A DNA stretch of 64,000 nt from Streptomyces caniscabiei (GTDB taxonomy: Bacteria > Actinomycetota > Actinomycetes > Streptomycetales > Streptomycetaceae). The DNA is taken from positions 558,001-622,000 of the forward strand of contig NZ_JABXWI010000004.1 in the NCBI RefSeq assembly GCF_014930365.1, written 5' to 3'. Shown one piece after another: positions 9,357 through 17,883 of the stretch. A program made the translations under genes and the position numbers. The stretch's first letter is position 1. Each line of letters opens with the position of its first letter. A model generated the notes under the pieces. That model was not told the origin of the DNA, did not search any database, and worked only from the letters and a program-made list of their open reading frames with translations.

Positions 9357-9595
9357 GGATAGCTCCTACAACGTCGTGGCCGGGTCCGGGCATGAAAAAC
9401 CCCAGCCCTATACGGATCCGGACCCCGATGTGTTCAAACGCCTCGCAGATTCACAGGAATCCGACAGGTAGCAGGGCATCACACATGGTCAAAGCGGTAG
9501 CAAGCGCTCTCGCCACCGAGCCGCCGACGGCCTCGGCCCAGGCAGCGCACGACCCCCTCTCGCCTCCGGGCGCGGGGCAGTGTAGACATGGGCAC

Positions 9596-12373
9596 ATGGT
9601 CCGTCTCCTGGGTCGATCTCGCTCTCAGTCGACCCGCCGTCCCCAGAGCCGGCCTGCGCGGGGCCGGGACGACCGCGCCCGGCGGGTGCCGCACGGATCG
9701 GACGGCGGCGCAAGTGGGGAGCCGGGACACGGCTGGGGCCCGCTCTCGGGGCTGCGCGCGGCGCTGAGCGGGCGCAGTGTCGCCGGCCAGGTGTTCCTGC
9801 TGCAGGTCGTGATCGTGCTGGTACTGGTCGTGTCGGCCGTGGTGGCGCTGGTCCTCCAGGTGCGGCACGACAGCTCCAAGGAGGCGCACAACCGTTCGCT
9901 CGCCGTGGCGGAGACGTTCGCCAACGCGCCGGGGACCCGGGAGGCGCTGAGCGCCCCCGATCCGACGGAGGTGCTCCAGCCGCGGGCCGAGGCCGCCCGG
10001 GTGCAGTCCAAGGTGGACTTCATCGTCGTGATGAGCACCGAGGGGATCCGCTACACCCATCCGAAGCCGGACCGCATCGGCAAGCAGTTCGTCGGCACCA
10101 TCGAGCCCGCGCTGAAGGGCGAGTCCTTCACCGAGGAGGTGAACGGCACCCTCGGCCCGCTGGTCCAGGCCGTGGTGCCGGTCAAGGATCCCGACGGCAA
10201 GGTGGTGGGCCTGGTGTCGGCCGGGATCACCACCGAGAACGTGGGCGGGGTCGCCGAGCAGCAGTTGCCCCTCGTGCTGGCCGCCGCCGCGGCGGCCCTC
10301 GCGCTGGCCCTGGCGGGCACGGCGCTCGTCAGCAAACGGCTGCTGCGGCAGACCCACGGGCTCGGGCCGTCCGAGATGACGCGCATGTACGAGCACCACG
10401 ACGCCGTGCTGCACGCCGTGCGGGAGGGCGTGATCATCGTCGGCGGCGGGGGCCGGCTGCTGCTCGCCAACGACGAGGCGCACCGGCTGCTGGACCTGCC
10501 CGCGGACGCCGAGGGGCGGGACGTCCACTCCCTGGGCCTCGAAGCGCCCATGGCGGACCTGCTGGCGTCGGGCCGGGTCGCCAACGACGAGGTGCACCTG
10601 GTGGGCGACCGGCTGCTGGCGGTCAACCAGCGGCCCACCGATCTCCAGGGCGCGCCCTCCGGCAGTGTCGCCACGCTCCGCGACTCCACCGAGCTGCGCG
10701 CCCTGTCGGGCCGCGCGGAGGCCGCCCGGGAGCGGCTGAGGCTGCTCTACGACGCCGGGGTGGGCGTCGGCACCGGCCTGGACGTGACCCGTACCGCCGA
10801 GGAACTGGCGGAGGTGGCGGTCCCCCGGCTCGCGGACTTCGTCACCGTGGACCTGGCCCCGGCCGCGCTCAGCGGCGACGAGCCCAAGACGGCCACCACA
10901 CTGCGCCGTACGGCGTGCAGCGGGATCCGCGACGACGCGCCGCTGTACAAGGTGGGCGAGCGGATCGACCTGGTCCCCTCCTCGCCGCAGGCGCGCAGCA
11001 TCGACAGCGGCAGCTCGACCCTCGTGGCCGACCTCAGCCGGGCGCGCGGCTGGCAGGCCCAGGACCTCGAACGGTCCGCCCAGGTCGTCGAGTACGGCAT
11101 CCACTCGCTGATCACCGTGCCGCTGCGGGTGGGCCAGCTGGTGATGGGGGTCGCCAACTTCTGGCGTTCGGAGAAGCCCGAGCCGTTCGACCAGGAGGAG
11201 CTGGCGCTCGCCGAGGAGCTGGTGGCCCGCGCGGCGGTCTCCATCGACAACGCGCGCCGGTACACCCGCGAGCACACGATGGCCGAGACGCTGCAACGCA
11301 GCCTGCTGCCACGCCACCTGCCCGAGCAGAGCGCCCTGGACGTCGCCTACCGCTATCTCCCCGCGCAGGCCGGGGTGGGCGGCGACTGGTTCGACGTCCT
11401 GCCCCTGTCCGGCACCCGGGTCGCCGTCGTCGTGGGCGACGTGGTCGGTCACGGTCTGCACGCGGCGGCCACGATGGGCCGGCTGCGCACGGCGGTCCAC
11501 AACTTCACCGCGCTGGACCTGCCGCCGGACGAGATCCTGGGGCTGCTGGACGAGATGGTCAGCCGGATCGACCAGGACGAGGCGGTCCTCGACGGCAACG
11601 CCCCCATCACCGGGGCGACATGCCTGTACGCGATCTACGACCCGGTCTCGCGGCGTTGCACCGTCGCCCGCGCCGGCCATCCGCCGCTCGCGGTGGCCCG
11701 GCCCGACGGCACGGTCGACTTCCCCGAGGTGCCGGCCGGTCCGCCGCTCGGTCTCGGCGGACTGCCCTTCGAGACGGCCGAGCTGGACCTCGCCGAGGGC
11801 AGCCGCATCGTGCTGTACACCGACGGTCTCGTCGAGGACCGGGAGCGGGACATCGACGACGGGCTCGAACTGCTGCGCACCGCGCTGACGGGCGCCGACA
11901 CCTCGCCGCAGGGCACCTGCGAGGCCGTCCTCGACGCGCTGCCGCCGAGCCGGGCGAGCGACGACATCGCGCTGATCGTCGCCCGCACCCGGGCGCTGGA
12001 CACGGGCCGGGTCGTCGAGTGGGAGGTGCCCGGCGACCCGGCCGCGGTCCGCCGGGCGCGCTCCGACGCCACCCGGCAGCTGGCCGCGTGGGGGCTGGAG
12101 GAGCTGGAGTTCACCACCGAGCTGATCCTCAGCGAGCTGGTCACCAACGCCATCCGGTACGGCGGCGGCCCCATCCGGGTCCGCCTGATCCACGACCGGC
12201 AGCTGATCTGCGAGGTCACCGACAGCAGTCACACCTCGCCCCATCTGCGGTACGCCGCCACGACCGACGAGGGCGGCCGGGGCCTGTACCTCATCGCCCA
12301 GCTCACCCAGCGCTGGGGGACCCGCTACTCCCCCGGCGGCAAGACCATCTGGACCGAACAGGCGCTGCCCTGA
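9596..12373 (+). CDS. Membrane Cache/PAS/GAF SpoIIE-type phosphatase with ATPase domain
   Basis: The product has 925 residues. Reading in order: a basic, disordered head; a membrane helix at 63-89; an extracytoplasmic single-Cache-like sensor (about 90-222, with 'DFIVVMSTEGIRYTHP'); a second helix at 223-246; a PAS domain (about 265-375); a GAF domain (about 385-550); a SpoIIE/PP2C phosphatase (about 575-790) with metal-binding Asp in 'GVGGDWFDVLP', 'VVGDVVGHGLHAA' and 'YTDGLVEDRERD'; and an RsbW-like HATPase (about 800-920, 'ELVTNAIRYGGG'). Such proteins control anti-anti-sigma factors by dephosphorylation, and the ATPase can act as their kinase. The ATG at 9596 was chosen because the frame upstream has no domain and runs back over the divergent promoter. 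No anti-sigma partner lies next to it. Confidence 0.88.
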   Translation: MVRLLGRSRSQSTRRPQSRPARGRDDRARRVPHGSDGGASGEPGHGWGPLSGLRAALSGRSVAGQVFLLQVVIVLVLVVSAVVALVLQVRHDSSKEAHNRSLAVAETFANAPGTREALSAPDPTEVLQPRAEAARVQSKVDFIVVMSTEGIRYTHPKPDRIGKQFVGTIEPALKGESFTEEVNGTLGPLVQAVVPVKDPDGKVVGLVSAGITTENVGGVAEQQLPLVLAAAAAALALALAGTALVSKRLLRQTHGLGPSEMTRMYEHHDAVLHAVREGVIIVGGGGRLLLANDEAHRLLDLPADAEGRDVHSLGLEAPMADLLASGRVANDEVHLVGDRLLAVNQRPTDLQGAPSGSVATLRDSTELRALSGRAEAARERLRLLYDAGVGVGTGLDVTRTAEELAEVAVPRLADFVTVDLAPAALSGDEPKTATTLRRTACSGIRDDAPLYKVGERIDLVPSSPQARSIDSGSSTLVADLSRARGWQAQDLERSAQVVEYGIHSLITVPLRVGQLVMGVANFWRSEKPEPFDQEELALAEELVARAAVSIDNARRYTREHTMAETLQRSLLPRHLPEQSALDVAYRYLPAQAGVGGDWFDVLPLSGTRVAVVVGDVVGHGLHAAATMGRLRTAVHNFTALDLPPDEILGLLDEMVSRIDQDEAVLDGNAPITGATCLYAIYDPVSRRCTVARAGHPPLAVARPDGTVDFPEVPAGPPLGLGGLPFETAELDLAEGSRIVLYTDGLVEDRERDIDDGLELLRTALTGADTSPQGTCEAVLDALPPSRASDDIALIVARTRALDTGRVVEWEVPGDPAAVRRARSDATRQLAAWGLEELEFTTELILSELVTNAIRYGGGPIRVRLIHDRQLICEVTDSSHTSPHLRYAATTDEGGRGLYLIAQLTQRWGTRYSPGGKTIWTEQALP

Positions 12374-12456
12374 CGGCCGTCGGACAGATCCGTCCCCGAG
12401 GACCCCGTGGGGCTTGCGCGGGACACGGCACCCAACGCACAAGGAGAGACCCAGGC

Positions 12457-13344
12457 ATGCGTATCGGACTGCTCGGAACCGGGCCGTGGGCCGAGATGAC
12501 CTACGCCCCCGCGCTGAGCGCGCACCAGGAGCTGGACTTCGCCGGGGTGTGGGGCAGGCGCCCCGAGGCGGCCGAGGAACTGGCCGGCCGGCACGGCGGC
12601 CTGCCCGTGTACAAGGACGTCGACGCCCTGTTCGCGGACGTGGACGCGGTCGCCGTGGCGCTGCCGCCGTCCGTCCAGGCGCCGCTCGCGGTGCGCGCGG
12701 CCCGGGCGGGCTGTCATCTGCTGCTCGACAAGCCGCTGTCGACCGACGTCGAGCAGGGGCGGGCCGTCGTCCGGGCGGTCGAGGAGAGCGGGGTCGCCTC
12801 GGTCGTCTTCTTCACCGCCCGGTTCCAGACCGCGATCGACGCGTGGATCACCGAACAGGCCGCCCGTGACGGCTGGTTCACCGGCCGCGCGGAGTGGTTC
12901 GGGTCGCTGTTCGACGACGAGAGCGACAGTCCCTTCGCGGACTCGCCGTGGCGGCGGGAGAAGGGCGGTCTGTGGGACGTGGGCCCGCACGCCCTGTCCG
13001 TGCTGCTGCCGGTCCTCGGGGACGTGGAGAAGGTGGCCGCCGCCGTGCGCGGGCCGAGGGACACGGTGCATCTGGTGCTCCTGCACACCGGCGGGGCGTC
13101 CAGCACGCTCACCCTCAGCCTCACCGCCCCGCCTGCGGCGTCCGGCGCCACGGTCGAGTTGCGCGGCCGGGCCGGGACGACCGTACTGCCCACGACCGAC
13201 GAGGGGGCCGTACCGGCTCTCGTACGGGCGGGGGACGCGCTGTCGGCGGCGGCGCGTAGTGGTCGTCCGCATCCGTGCGACGCCGCGTTCGCGTTGCGGG
13301 TGACGGAGCTGCTGGCCACCGCGGAAGGGCAGTTGACCTGCTGA
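12457..13344 (+). CDS. Gfo/Idh/MocA-family oxidoreductase
   Basis: A 295-residue NAD(P)-dependent dehydrogenase. The N-terminal Rossmann fold begins 'MRIGLLGTGPWAE' (GxGxxA type). The conserved 'DKPLS' motif, with the lysine that contacts substrate and cofactor, lies near residue 92. The C-terminal alpha/beta domain carries 'GGLWDVGPHALSVLLPVLG', which holds the Asp and His expected of the active site. The family oxidises sugars, inositols or related alcohols. The substrate is unknown. AAGGAG lies 10 bp before the ATG, confirming the start. It follows the phosphatase gene on the same strand with 83 bp between. Confidence 0.88.
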   Translation: MRIGLLGTGPWAEMTYAPALSAHQELDFAGVWGRRPEAAEELAGRHGGLPVYKDVDALFADVDAVAVALPPSVQAPLAVRAARAGCHLLLDKPLSTDVEQGRAVVRAVEESGVASVVFFTARFQTAIDAWITEQAARDGWFTGRAEWFGSLFDDESDSPFADSPWRREKGGLWDVGPHALSVLLPVLGDVEKVAAAVRGPRDTVHLVLLHTGGASSTLTLSLTAPPAASGATVELRGRAGTTVLPTTDEGAVPALVRAGDALSAAARSGRPHPCDAAFALRVTELLATAEGQLTC

Positions 13345-13450
13345 CCCGCCCGGCTCGCGGACCCACGTTCGAGTTTGCGTGCGACCACTGCCGGACATCG
13401 TCCGGTGGCGGGCACGGCTTCGCCTCGCGTGTTCAGGTGAGGAGGTGCCC

Positions 13451-14245
13451 GTGAGCGCGACGGACGCGGATGCCGCCGAGCCCCCGCGGCGCGGGGCGGC
13501 GGCCCGGACGAAGGACCAGGACGCGCGGACGGTCATGCGGCTGCGCCTGGGGGTCGGGGTCATCGGTGTCCTGCTCCCCCTCGCGCTGCCGGCCGGCAAC
13601 TGGATCGCGGCGCGGCTCGACGGCCGGTCCGGTGCGGACGCCTGGCCCGGGTCCATGAGCGGCGCCTACCACACGAGCACCCGGGACGTCTTCGTCGGCG
13701 CGTTGTGCGCGCTCGGGATCTTCCTGATCGTCTACCGCTTCGACAGGTCCAACGACATCCTGGGCACCGTCGCCGGCACCTGTGCCCTCGGCGTCGCCCT
13801 CTTCCCCACCGCGCCGGGGTCCGGGGGCGACGCGGGACAGCAGACGGTCTCCGTGTTCCACCAGGTCTTCGCCGTCGCCCTGTTGACGGCCATGGCGGCC
13901 TTCTGCCTCTCCATGTACCGGGCGCCCGGCATCGCGGACCGGCCGTACGCGCGGCGCCCCTATCTCGTGGCCGGGGTGCTGATCCTCGCGTTCATGGCGC
14001 TCGCCGCCGTGGCGGCGGTCACCGAGGTGGGCGCCGAATGGCCGGTCACACCTCTCTACCTGTGCGAGTGGCTGTCCGTGTGGTCCTTCGGCTTCGCGTG
14101 GACGGGCGCGGCCCTGGCCCTCGCCGCGGACATCGACCGGCTGCCCCGGACCCGCGCCTTCGTCGGCGCGGTCCTCGGGCGGCTGCGCCTCCTCGGTGGT
14201 CCCGGCGCGTGGACCGGCGGCGGGCTCAGACCCGGGAGCCGGTGA
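13451..14245 (+). CDS. DUF998-like multi-pass membrane protein
   Basis: A 264-residue protein with about six membrane helices starting near residue 34. A conserved-looking segment 'SMSGAYHTSTRDVFVGALCALG' comes between helices 1 and 2. The pattern of helices plus the 'GTVAGTCALGVALFPT' stretch resembles DUF998-type proteins, but I am not certain of the family. The GTG at 13451 follows a good GAGGAGG ribosome site; an upstream start at 13379 has none. Its last 20 bp overlap the 3' end of the convergent hydrolase gene. Confidence 0.72.
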   Translation: MSATDADAAEPPRRGAAARTKDQDARTVMRLRLGVGVIGVLLPLALPAGNWIAARLDGRSGADAWPGSMSGAYHTSTRDVFVGALCALGIFLIVYRFDRSNDILGTVAGTCALGVALFPTAPGSGGDAGQQTVSVFHQVFAVALLTAMAAFCLSMYRAPGIADRPYARRPYLVAGVLILAFMALAAVAAVTEVGAEWPVTPLYLCEWLSVWSFGFAWTGAALALAADIDRLPRTRAFVGAVLGRLRLLGGPGAWTGGGLRPGSR

Positions 14246-15008
14246 GGAAGCGGTCCAGGGTGGCGGTCAGCTCCGCGGGCTTCTCCACGGGGAGTTCGTG
14301 CCCGGCGTCCAGGATCCGCACCTCGGCGTCCTGGTAGGCCTTGGCCATGCGGAGCATCTGGCCGACGGGCAGTTGGATGTCGTGGTAGCCGTGGACGAGC
14401 AGGGTGGGGGTGCTGACCTCGCCGAGGCGGTCGAGGACGTCGAAGGCGCGCATGGCGCCGTACAGGGTCCTCACCACCTCGCGCGGGGTGGCCGTGGAGG
14501 CGCGGATGTACGAGCGGATCTCCTCGCGCGGGTAGCCGGGCGCGAAGGCGCGCTGGATGTTGGCGGCGACGAACAGCTTGAAGGGGACCCGGGTGGAGAC
14601 GGCCATCAGCAGGCCGCGGCCCCGGCTGTAGGTCATGCGGCCGATGGAGTTGACCAGCACCAGGCGTTCCACCCGCTCGGGGTGGGCGAGGGTGATGGTC
14701 TGGGAGATCATGCCGCCCATGGAGTGGCCGACCAGGACGAACCGCTCGATCTCCAGATGATCGAGGAGGGCGAGCACGTCCGCGGCCAGTTCCTCGATCG
14801 TGCGCACCCCGGCGCCCCCGCTCTCGCCGTGCCCGCGCAGGTCGAGGCGGATCACGCGCCGCTTCTCGGCGAAGTGCACGACCTGGTGGTCCCAGCGGTG
14901 CCGGTTCGCGGTCCAGCCGTGGACGAACACCAGGGGGACTCCGTCGCCCTCGCGGGGGCCCTCGTCGTCGTACGTCAGCGTGGCGCCGTCGACTTCGAGC
15001 TGCGGCAT
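14226..15008 (-). CDS. Alpha/beta-fold hydrolase
   Basis: A 260-residue hydrolase with the family's marks in the usual places: oxyanion-hole region 'LVFVHGWTANRHRWD', 'LRGHGES', nucleophile elbow 'GHSMGG' (Ser near 99), an Asp in 'LLVHGYHDIQLP', and the catalytic His in 'DAGHELPVE' near the end. A cap domain between strands 6 and 7 (about 130-195) is helical. It could be an esterase, a lactonase or an epoxide/haloalkane-type hydrolase. AGGAGG precedes the ATG by 5 bp. The 3' end overlaps the convergent membrane protein gene. Confidence 0.88.
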   Translation of the reverse strand: MPQLEVDGATLTYDDEGPREGDGVPLVFVHGWTANRHRWDHQVVHFAEKRRVIRLDLRGHGESGGAGVRTIEELAADVLALLDHLEIERFVLVGHSMGGMISQTITLAHPERVERLVLVNSIGRMTYSRGRGLLMAVSTRVPFKLFVAANIQRAFAPGYPREEIRSYIRASTATPREVVRTLYGAMRAFDVLDRLGEVSTPTLLVHGYHDIQLPVGQMLRMAKAYQDAEVRILDAGHELPVEKPAELTATLDRFLTGSRV

Positions 15009-15128
15009 GAGGGCCTCCTGCGGTCCGGTCCGGCCCGGTGCGGTCCGGTTACTGACCGGTACGGTAGCCGGTGGCCCGGCCCGCGTAAATCGTGAGCGCC
15101 CCCTGCGCCACCCTGCTAATTTCCCCCG

Positions 15129-16094
15129 GTGTTCTCCCTCCAGCAACCCCCGTTCTTCACACGGCTGCGCGACGCGCGGCGTGTGCTCATAGCCGGTGCC
15201 GGCGGCGGCTTCGACGTCTACGCCGGGCTGCCGCTGGCCCTCGCCCTGCGCTCGGCGGGCAAGGAGGTCCATCTCGCCAACCTCTCCTTCGCCGATCTGT
15301 ACGGCCTGAGCCTCGACGTGTGGCTGGAGCAGGACGTCGCGGCGGTCGGCCCCGACACCGCCTTCCGGGGCGACTACTTCCCCGAGCGCGCCCTCGCGGA
15401 ATGGCTGGACCTGCACGGCATGCCGAGCACCGTGTACGCGCTGTCCCGTACGGGTGTGGCACCCCTGCGGGCCGCCTATCGCGCGCTGATCGGCCATCTG
15501 GGCGGGGTGGACGCCGTCGTGCTGGTGGACGGCGGCACCGACATCCTGATGCGCGGCGACGAGCACGGCCTCGGGACGCCGGAGGAGGACATGGCGAGCC
15601 TGGGCGCCGTCGCCGGTCTCGACGAGGTGCCGGAGCGGCTGGTGGCCTGCCTGGGCTTCGGCGTGGACGCCTACCACGGGGTCAACCACGCGCTGGTCCT
15701 GGAGAACCTGGCCGCCCTCGACCGCGACGGCGACTATCTGGGGGCCTTCTCACTGCCCCGCGACAGCCGCGAGGGCACCCTCTACCTGGACGCGGTGGCG
15801 CACGCCCAGCGGGCCACGCCGACCCATCCGAGCATCGTCAACGGCTCGGTCGCGGCGGCCGTACGCGGTGAGTTCGGCGACGTCCGGTTCACCGAGCGGA
15901 CCCGGAACAGCGAACTGTTCGTCAATCCGCTGATGGCGCTGTACTTCTGCGTGGACGCGATGGGCCTGGCCCGGCGCAACCTGTATCTCGACCGGCTGGA
16001 GAAGACCGAACTCACCCGGCAGATCAGCTCGGTCGTCGCGGAGTTCCGGGACGAGCTGCCCCGGCAGCGTCCGCCGCGCGCCTACCCGCACTGA
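15129..16094 (+). CDS. DUF1152 domain protein
   Basis: A 321-residue protein matching DUF1152 throughout. It has a glycine-rich nucleotide-binding-like turn near the start ('LIAGAGGGFDVYAGLPLAL'), conserved 'HLANLSFADLY', 'VVLVDGGTDILMRGDE', 'ACLGFGVDAYHGVNH' and a C-terminal 'LYFCVDAMGLARRNLYL'. The architecture looks like a Rossmann-related enzyme. No reaction is established for the family as far as I know. The start is a GTG; the adjacent divergent hydrolase leaves a 120-bp shared promoter region. Confidence 0.85.
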   Translation: MFSLQQPPFFTRLRDARRVLIAGAGGGFDVYAGLPLALALRSAGKEVHLANLSFADLYGLSLDVWLEQDVAAVGPDTAFRGDYFPERALAEWLDLHGMPSTVYALSRTGVAPLRAAYRALIGHLGGVDAVVLVDGGTDILMRGDEHGLGTPEEDMASLGAVAGLDEVPERLVACLGFGVDAYHGVNHALVLENLAALDRDGDYLGAFSLPRDSREGTLYLDAVAHAQRATPTHPSIVNGSVAAAVRGEFGDVRFTERTRNSELFVNPLMALYFCVDAMGLARRNLYLDRLEKTELTRQISSVVAEFRDELPRQRPPRAYPH

Positions 16095-16123
16095 CCACGG
16101 GGAACAGGTGACAGACTGACGCC

Positions 16124-17107
16124 ATGGAAGAACGCGCATTCGGTAGGTCGGGTCAGCACGCGTCCGTGGTCGGTCTCGGCACATGGCAGCTGGGCGCCGA
16201 CTGGGGAGACGTCGACGACAGGGAAGCCCTCGCGGTGCTGGAGGCCGCGGCCGAGTCGGGGGTGACCTTCTTCGACACGGCCGACGTCTACGGCGACGGG
16301 CGCAGCGAGCAGACCATCGCCACGTTCCTGCGGAGCAGGCCCGATCTGCATGTCCTCGTCGCGACGAAGATGGGCCGTCGCGTGGAGCAGATCCCGGAGA
16401 ACTACGTCCTCGACAACTTCCGGGCCTGGAACGACCGCTCCCGCCGCAATCTCGGCGTGGACCGCCTCGACCTGGTCCAGCTGCACTGCCCGCCCACGCC
16501 GGTCTACTCCTCGAACGAGGTGTTCGACGCGCTCGACACCCTGGTCGAGGAGGAGCGGATCGCCGCGTACGGCGTCAGCGTGGAGACCTGCGCCGAGGCG
16601 TTGACGGCGATCGCCCGGCCGAACGTGGCGAGCGTGCAGATCATCCTCAACCCGTTCCGGATGAAGCCGCTCCTCGACGTCCTCCCGGCGGCGGAGAAGG
16701 CGGGCGTCGCGATCATCGCGCGCGTTCCGCTGGCCTCGGGTCTGCTGTCCGGCAAGTACACCAAGGACACGGTCTTCGCGGAGAACGACCACCGCACCTA
16801 CAACCGGCACGGCGAGTCCTTCGACCAGGGCGAGACCTTCTCCGGTGTCGACTACGGCACGGGGGTGGAGGCCGCCGTCGAGTTCGCCGCGCTCGCCCCC
16901 GAGGGCTACACCCCGGCTCAGCTGGCGCTGCGCTGGATCATCCAGCTGCCGGGCGTCACGACGGTCATCCCGGGCGCCCGCACGCCCGAGCAGGCCCGCG
17001 CCAACGCGTCGGCCGCCGCGCTGCCGGAGCTGTCCGGCGAGACGCTCGCCGCGATCCGGGAGCTGTACGACCGCCGGATCAAGGAGCAGGTGGAAGGCCG
17101 CTGGTAG
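16124..17107 (+). CDS. Aldo/keto reductase
   Basis: A 327-residue (alpha/beta)8-barrel NADPH-dependent oxidoreductase. The catalytic tetrad is visible as Asp51 and Tyr56 ('FFDTADVYGDG'), Lys82 ('VLVATKMG') and His121 ('VQLHCPP'). The C-terminal cofactor region 'TTVIPGARTPEQARANA' binds the NADP phosphate. It resembles the soluble bacterial reductases of the AKR11/12 type, which reduce aldehydes and ketones. The physiological substrate is unknown. It lies 30 bp after the DUF1152 gene and may share its transcript. A strong hairpin follows. Confidence 0.92.
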   Translation: MEERAFGRSGQHASVVGLGTWQLGADWGDVDDREALAVLEAAAESGVTFFDTADVYGDGRSEQTIATFLRSRPDLHVLVATKMGRRVEQIPENYVLDNFRAWNDRSRRNLGVDRLDLVQLHCPPTPVYSSNEVFDALDTLVEEERIAAYGVSVETCAEALTAIARPNVASVQIILNPFRMKPLLDVLPAAEKAGVAIIARVPLASGLLSGKYTKDTVFAENDHRTYNRHGESFDQGETFSGVDYGTGVEAAVEFAALAPEGYTPAQLALRWIIQLPGVTTVIPGARTPEQARANASAAALPELSGETLAAIRELYDRRIKEQVEGRW

Positions 17108-17116
17108 GACGGCGTG

Positions 17117-17155
17117 CGGGGGGGCGTCCGGCGTTCCGCGCCGGACGCCCCCCGC
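17117..17155. terminator. Long GC-rich terminator hairpin
   Basis: The arms at 17116-17133 and 17139-17155 pair over about 16 bp with one bulged G and a 5-base loop, directly after the aldo/keto reductase stop and before the convergent Ala/Lys-rich gene. Confidence 0.7.
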
Positions 17156-17172
17156 AGGCAGGTCGAGGCAGG

Positions 17173-17622
17173 TCAGATACGCCCGCCGGTGAGCCGGGTG
17201 ATCGGGCCCTGGACCTGGCGGCCCGAACGGCGGCCGACCGCGTAGGAGGCGGCCGTCAGGGCGGTCAGGCCCGCGCCCACACCGGCGGCGACGAGCTTGC
17301 GGTGGGCGATGACGGTCATGGCCGTCTTCGCGGTGGCGGCCACCTGGCCGGAGGCCTGCACCACCGCCTGGCGGCCCGCCTCGACACCCTTCACGGCGCT
17401 GTGCACCGCACTGTTCGTGCTGTCGGCGGCGCGCTTGGCCGCGTCGGCCGCGTGTCCGGCCCCGGCCTTGGCGGACGACGTCGCGTCGTCCATCTTGACC
17501 GCGGCCGTCTTCGCGGACGCGGTGGCCGGTGCCGTCGCCTTGCCGGCGGTCCGGCGGGCCTTGGCAGCGGTCGTCTCGGCGGACGCGGAGTTCTGGTTCG
17601 GGTCCTTGTTCGGCTGAGTCAT
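17173..17622 (-). CDS. Alanine/lysine-rich LEA- or phasin-like protein
   Basis: A 149-residue low-complexity protein: after an Asn/Gln head it is made of Ala, Lys, Thr, Ser and Val in an amphipathic helical pattern (about 15-105). A hydrophobic helix follows (LVAAGVGAGLTALTAASYAVG, about 112-132), then a short basic tail (GRRSGRQVQG). The composition recalls late-embryogenesis-abundant or phasin-like proteins, or a membrane-tethered helical rod. No family is firmly recognised. The ATG at 17622 is preferred over one 36 bp upstream because it begins the composition expected. It is divergent from the ferredoxin reductase. Confidence 0.6.
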   Translation of the reverse strand: MTQPNKDPNQNSASAETTAAKARRTAGKATAPATASAKTAAVKMDDATSSAKAGAGHAADAAKRAADSTNSAVHSAVKGVEAGRQAVVQASGQVAATAKTAMTVIAHRKLVAAGVGAGLTALTAASYAVGRRSGRQVQGPITRLTGGRI

Positions 17623-17677
17623 GGAAACCGCGTTGCCGTTCACCGCCGAGGCAAACACATCAGGTCGACAGAGGGGG

Positions 17678-17717
17678 CCGCAGACAGGCCGCAGACAGGC
17701 CGCAGACAGGCCGCAGA
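17678..17717. repeat. 11-bp tandem repeat, three and a half copies
   Basis: ccgcagacagg is repeated at 17678, 17689 and 17700, followed by a partial fourth copy. It lies in the intergenic region between divergent genes, outside coding sequence. Confidence 0.75.
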
Positions 17718-17820
17718 GGTCTCCACCGGCCGTTTCCCGGGCCTCCCCGCCGTCCGCCCATTCCCCCGCAGGGCATAAGATCGCCTTATGAGGTCATAGA
17801 CCCGACCCGCGTACCTGGTA

Positions 17821-17848
17821 AGGGTTGCCTTAGTTTAGGGTTGCCGAC
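17821..17848 (+). promoter_or_regulatory. Possible iron box (DmdR/IdeR type) and 16-bp-spaced direct repeat
   Basis: Two copies of agggttgcc start 16 bp apart (17821 and 17837). The 19 bases from 17830 match the classical actinobacterial iron-box consensus (TTAGGTTAG core with inverted second half) at 13 of 19 positions by my count. The site lies 36-54 bp upstream of the ferredoxin reductase start, where iron regulation would make sense. The second half-site is weak. Confidence 0.35.
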
Positions 17849-17883
17849 GAGAAGCGTTTCTTCCGCTCGAAGGGAACCTGAAC

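Noticed and set aside
6291..9362. 1023-codon forward frame
   Set aside because: Antisense to the sensor kinase and the DUF1996 gene, both of which have definite motifs. No motif is seen in the forward frame.
15129..17107. DUF1152 and aldo/keto reductase as a dedicated pathway
   Set aside because: They are only 30 bp apart, but nothing in either sequence indicates a shared substrate. Proximity alone was not enough.
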